This document shows, piece after piece, positions 6,735 to 7,487 of a DNA stretch of 7,487 nt (positions within the stretch are counted from its first letter, which is position 1; every line of letters begins with the position of its first letter). The notes beneath the pieces were generated by a model. The model searched no databases. It worked only from the letters and a program-made list of their open reading frames with translations, and was not told the DNA's origin. Both the position numbers and the translations under genes were made by a program. This DNA comes from a bacterium (GTDB lineage Bacteria; Verrucomicrobiota; Verrucomicrobiia; Limisphaerales; J093): contig JAJXTA010000120.1 of the NCBI GenBank assembly GCA_021784265.1, positions 1-7,487 of the forward strand, written 5' to 3'.

Positions 6735-6762
6735 GATTACGGCGTATTTTGATCCAGGTCAA
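6714..6762 (-). promoter_or_regulatory. class-II CRP/FNR-type promoter for the DUF488 gene
   Basis: On the minus strand TTGAC-CTGG-ATCAA (6762-6749) matches the FNR/DNR-type consensus TTGAT-N4-ATCAA at nine of ten positions. TATATT (6726-6721) matches the -10 consensus at five of six. The distance from box centre (6755.5) to the first -10 base is 29.5, the value expected when an activator sits at -41.5, giving a start at 6714. The geometry and box quality are seen directly; activation by an FNR/CRP-family protein is inferred. An alternative reading, TTGACC as a -35 with TAATCC 17 bases later, is weaker. Confidence 0.6.
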
Positions 6763-6918
6763 CGGTCGGGCCGCTGGGCCCGCGGGGCTGAGGAGCCTCG
6801 AGATGATGGGCGGCGGGCCAACCGGGGTCGAGCTGGCCGGCGCCGGGGCGGAATTGACCCGCCGGGTGCTCCCGCGTGAAAAGCGTGACGCTGCGGGGTC
6901 GAACCGGTCAGCCCGGGC
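6763..6918 (-). terminator. GC-rich 3' region of obg with hairpins
   Basis: No credible gene lies between the obg stop and the DUF488 promoter. Potential structure includes a 6-bp stem CGGGCC/GGCCCG with a 4-base loop (6767-6782), a palindrome CCGGCGCCGG (6837-6846), and longer-range arms CGGCGGG (6811-6817) with CCCGCCG (6858-6864). The hairpin at 6767-6782 immediately precedes the promoter and could end obg transcription, but no T tract follows, so termination is tentative. Confidence 0.3.
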
Positions 6919-7487
6919 TTAGGGGCGTTCGGTCGGCGGAGGCGCGTCCGCGTGGTGGCCAGACCCGTCCCGGCGGGCGTCGGGCGCCGCGGCGCCCTCG
7001 ACGGCTTCCACGGCGGCGCGGATAGCCTGCGTGAACTCGTCGATACCCACGTCAAACGCGGCGGCGATGGGCAGGACCGGGGTCTGGCGGACCCGTCGTT
7101 TGAAGGCTCGCAGGTTCGGCGCCGCCGCCGGTTCGTCGATCTTGTTGGCGACGACCAGCCGCGGTTTGGCCAGGAGAGCCGGGTCGAAGAGCTCCAGTTC
7201 GAGGAGCAGTTGGGCGTAGTCGTCCCAGGGCGGGCGTCCGTCGGTGCCGGCCATGTCCAGCAACAGCACCAGGATGCGACAGCGTTGGACATGGCGCAGG
7301 AAGGCGTGACCCAAGCCCACATTGCGGTGGGCCCCGGCGATCAGGCCGGGCACGTCGCACACCGTCAGCCGGCGCCAGTCGGGATACTCGACGATGCCGA
7401 CCTGGGGGTGGAGGGTGGTAAAGGGATATGGCGCCACTTTGGGACGCGCCTGGGAGATGGCACCCAGGAGGGTGGACTTGCCGGCGT
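6919..7487 (-). CDS. obg: Obg family ribosome-associated GTPase (C-terminal part; truncated by right edge)
   Basis: This protein is the essential GTPase of late 50S ribosomal subunit assembly and stress signalling. The window holds the last 188 codons, beginning inside the P-loop (AGKSTLLGAISQARPKVAPY). The GTPase motifs follow in order: FTTLHPQVG (switch I, G2 Thr), DVPGLIAGAHRNVGLGHAFL (G3 DxxG, with the Obg-typical GLG-HxFLRH stretch), NKID (G4), and PIAAAFDVGIDEF where G5 usually reads SA-x-x-x-x-G. The DVPGLI...GLG.FLRH combination separates Obg from other small GTPases such as Era or EngA. The protein ends soon after the G domain with a hydrophilic tail of about 30 residues rich in Ala, Asp, Pro and His, so there is no OCT domain. 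The N-terminal Obg fold lies beyond the right edge; rplU and rpmA are common upstream neighbours in bacteria but cannot be seen here. A GTG at 7437 is internal, not the start. Confidence 0.95.
   Translation of the reverse strand, partial: AGKSTLLGAISQARPKVAPYPFTTLHPQVGIVEYPDWRRLTVCDVPGLIAGAHRNVGLGHAFLRHVQRCRILVLLLDMAGTDGRPPWDDYAQLLLELELFDPALLAKPRLVVANKIDEPAAAPNLRAFKRRVRQTPVLPIAAAFDVGIDEFTQAIRAAVEAVEGAAAPDARRDGSGHHADAPPPTERP

Noticed and set aside
6860..6918. Possible tRNA T-arm (GGTTCGA on the minus strand near 6905)
   Set aside because: The flanking bases do not pair as a T stem, and no acceptor, D or anticodon arms fit around it.
6759..7322. A second minus-strand frame of 187 codons overlapping obg
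   Set aside because: It overlaps the obg reading frame, which carries all expected GTPase motifs; the alternative product is Arg/Pro/Ser-rich shadow sequence.

Overview
The window is high-GC bacterial chromosome. All five genes I can support lie on the minus strand. The left-edge sigma factor has the FATTHW...YWYPLYAYIRR...LTQEFLARLL pattern that I associate from memory with Verrucomicrobiota (also Planctomycetes and Acidobacteria). Together with two long secreted proteins and a degenerate pyrimidine-rich intergenic repeat array, this suggests a verrucomicrobial or related environmental genome. That assignment is inference, because no rRNA or species marker is present.

Layout in minus-strand transcription order (right to left): (1) 7487-6919, the C-terminal part of the ribosome-associated GTPase Obg, cut by the right edge inside the P-loop. 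(2) 6918-6593, a non-coding stretch with GC-rich hairpins after obg, then a well-formed promoter: a CRP/FNR-type box (TTGAC-CTGG-ATCAA), a TATATT -10 element at exactly class-II spacing, and a palindrome over the -10. (3) 6592-6182, a small DUF488/YeaO-type protein with a clear Shine-Dalgarno. (4) 6136-4733, a 467-residue secreted protein of unrecognised family with alpha/alpha-toroid character, 45 bases downstream of the DUF488 gene and possibly co-transcribed. (5) 4732-4155, a gene-free region with GC-rich hairpins, a nine-unit degenerate repeat array, and an 18-bp palindrome just before the next gene. (6) 4154-801, a 1117-residue exported Tricorn-type S41 peptidase (beta-propellers, charged linker, PDZ, Ser-protease core). 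(7) 800-602, an intergenic stretch with two hairpins after the peptidase gene and an AT-rich putative promoter for the next gene. (8) 601-1, the N-terminal 200 residues of an ECF-type sigma factor running off the left edge.

The genes do not form one obvious pathway. obg is housekeeping. DUF488 and the secreted toroid protein may share one promoter that looks responsive to oxygen, nitric oxide or another CRP/FNR signal. The Tricorn homologue is probably a monocistronic exported peptide-degrading enzyme. The sigma factor is probably separately transcribed, with its partners outside the window. I do not see a defence system, mobile element, CRISPR array or RNA gene. The most interesting items are the class-II CRP/FNR-like promoter with overlapping palindrome, the repeat array, and the unassigned secreted protein.
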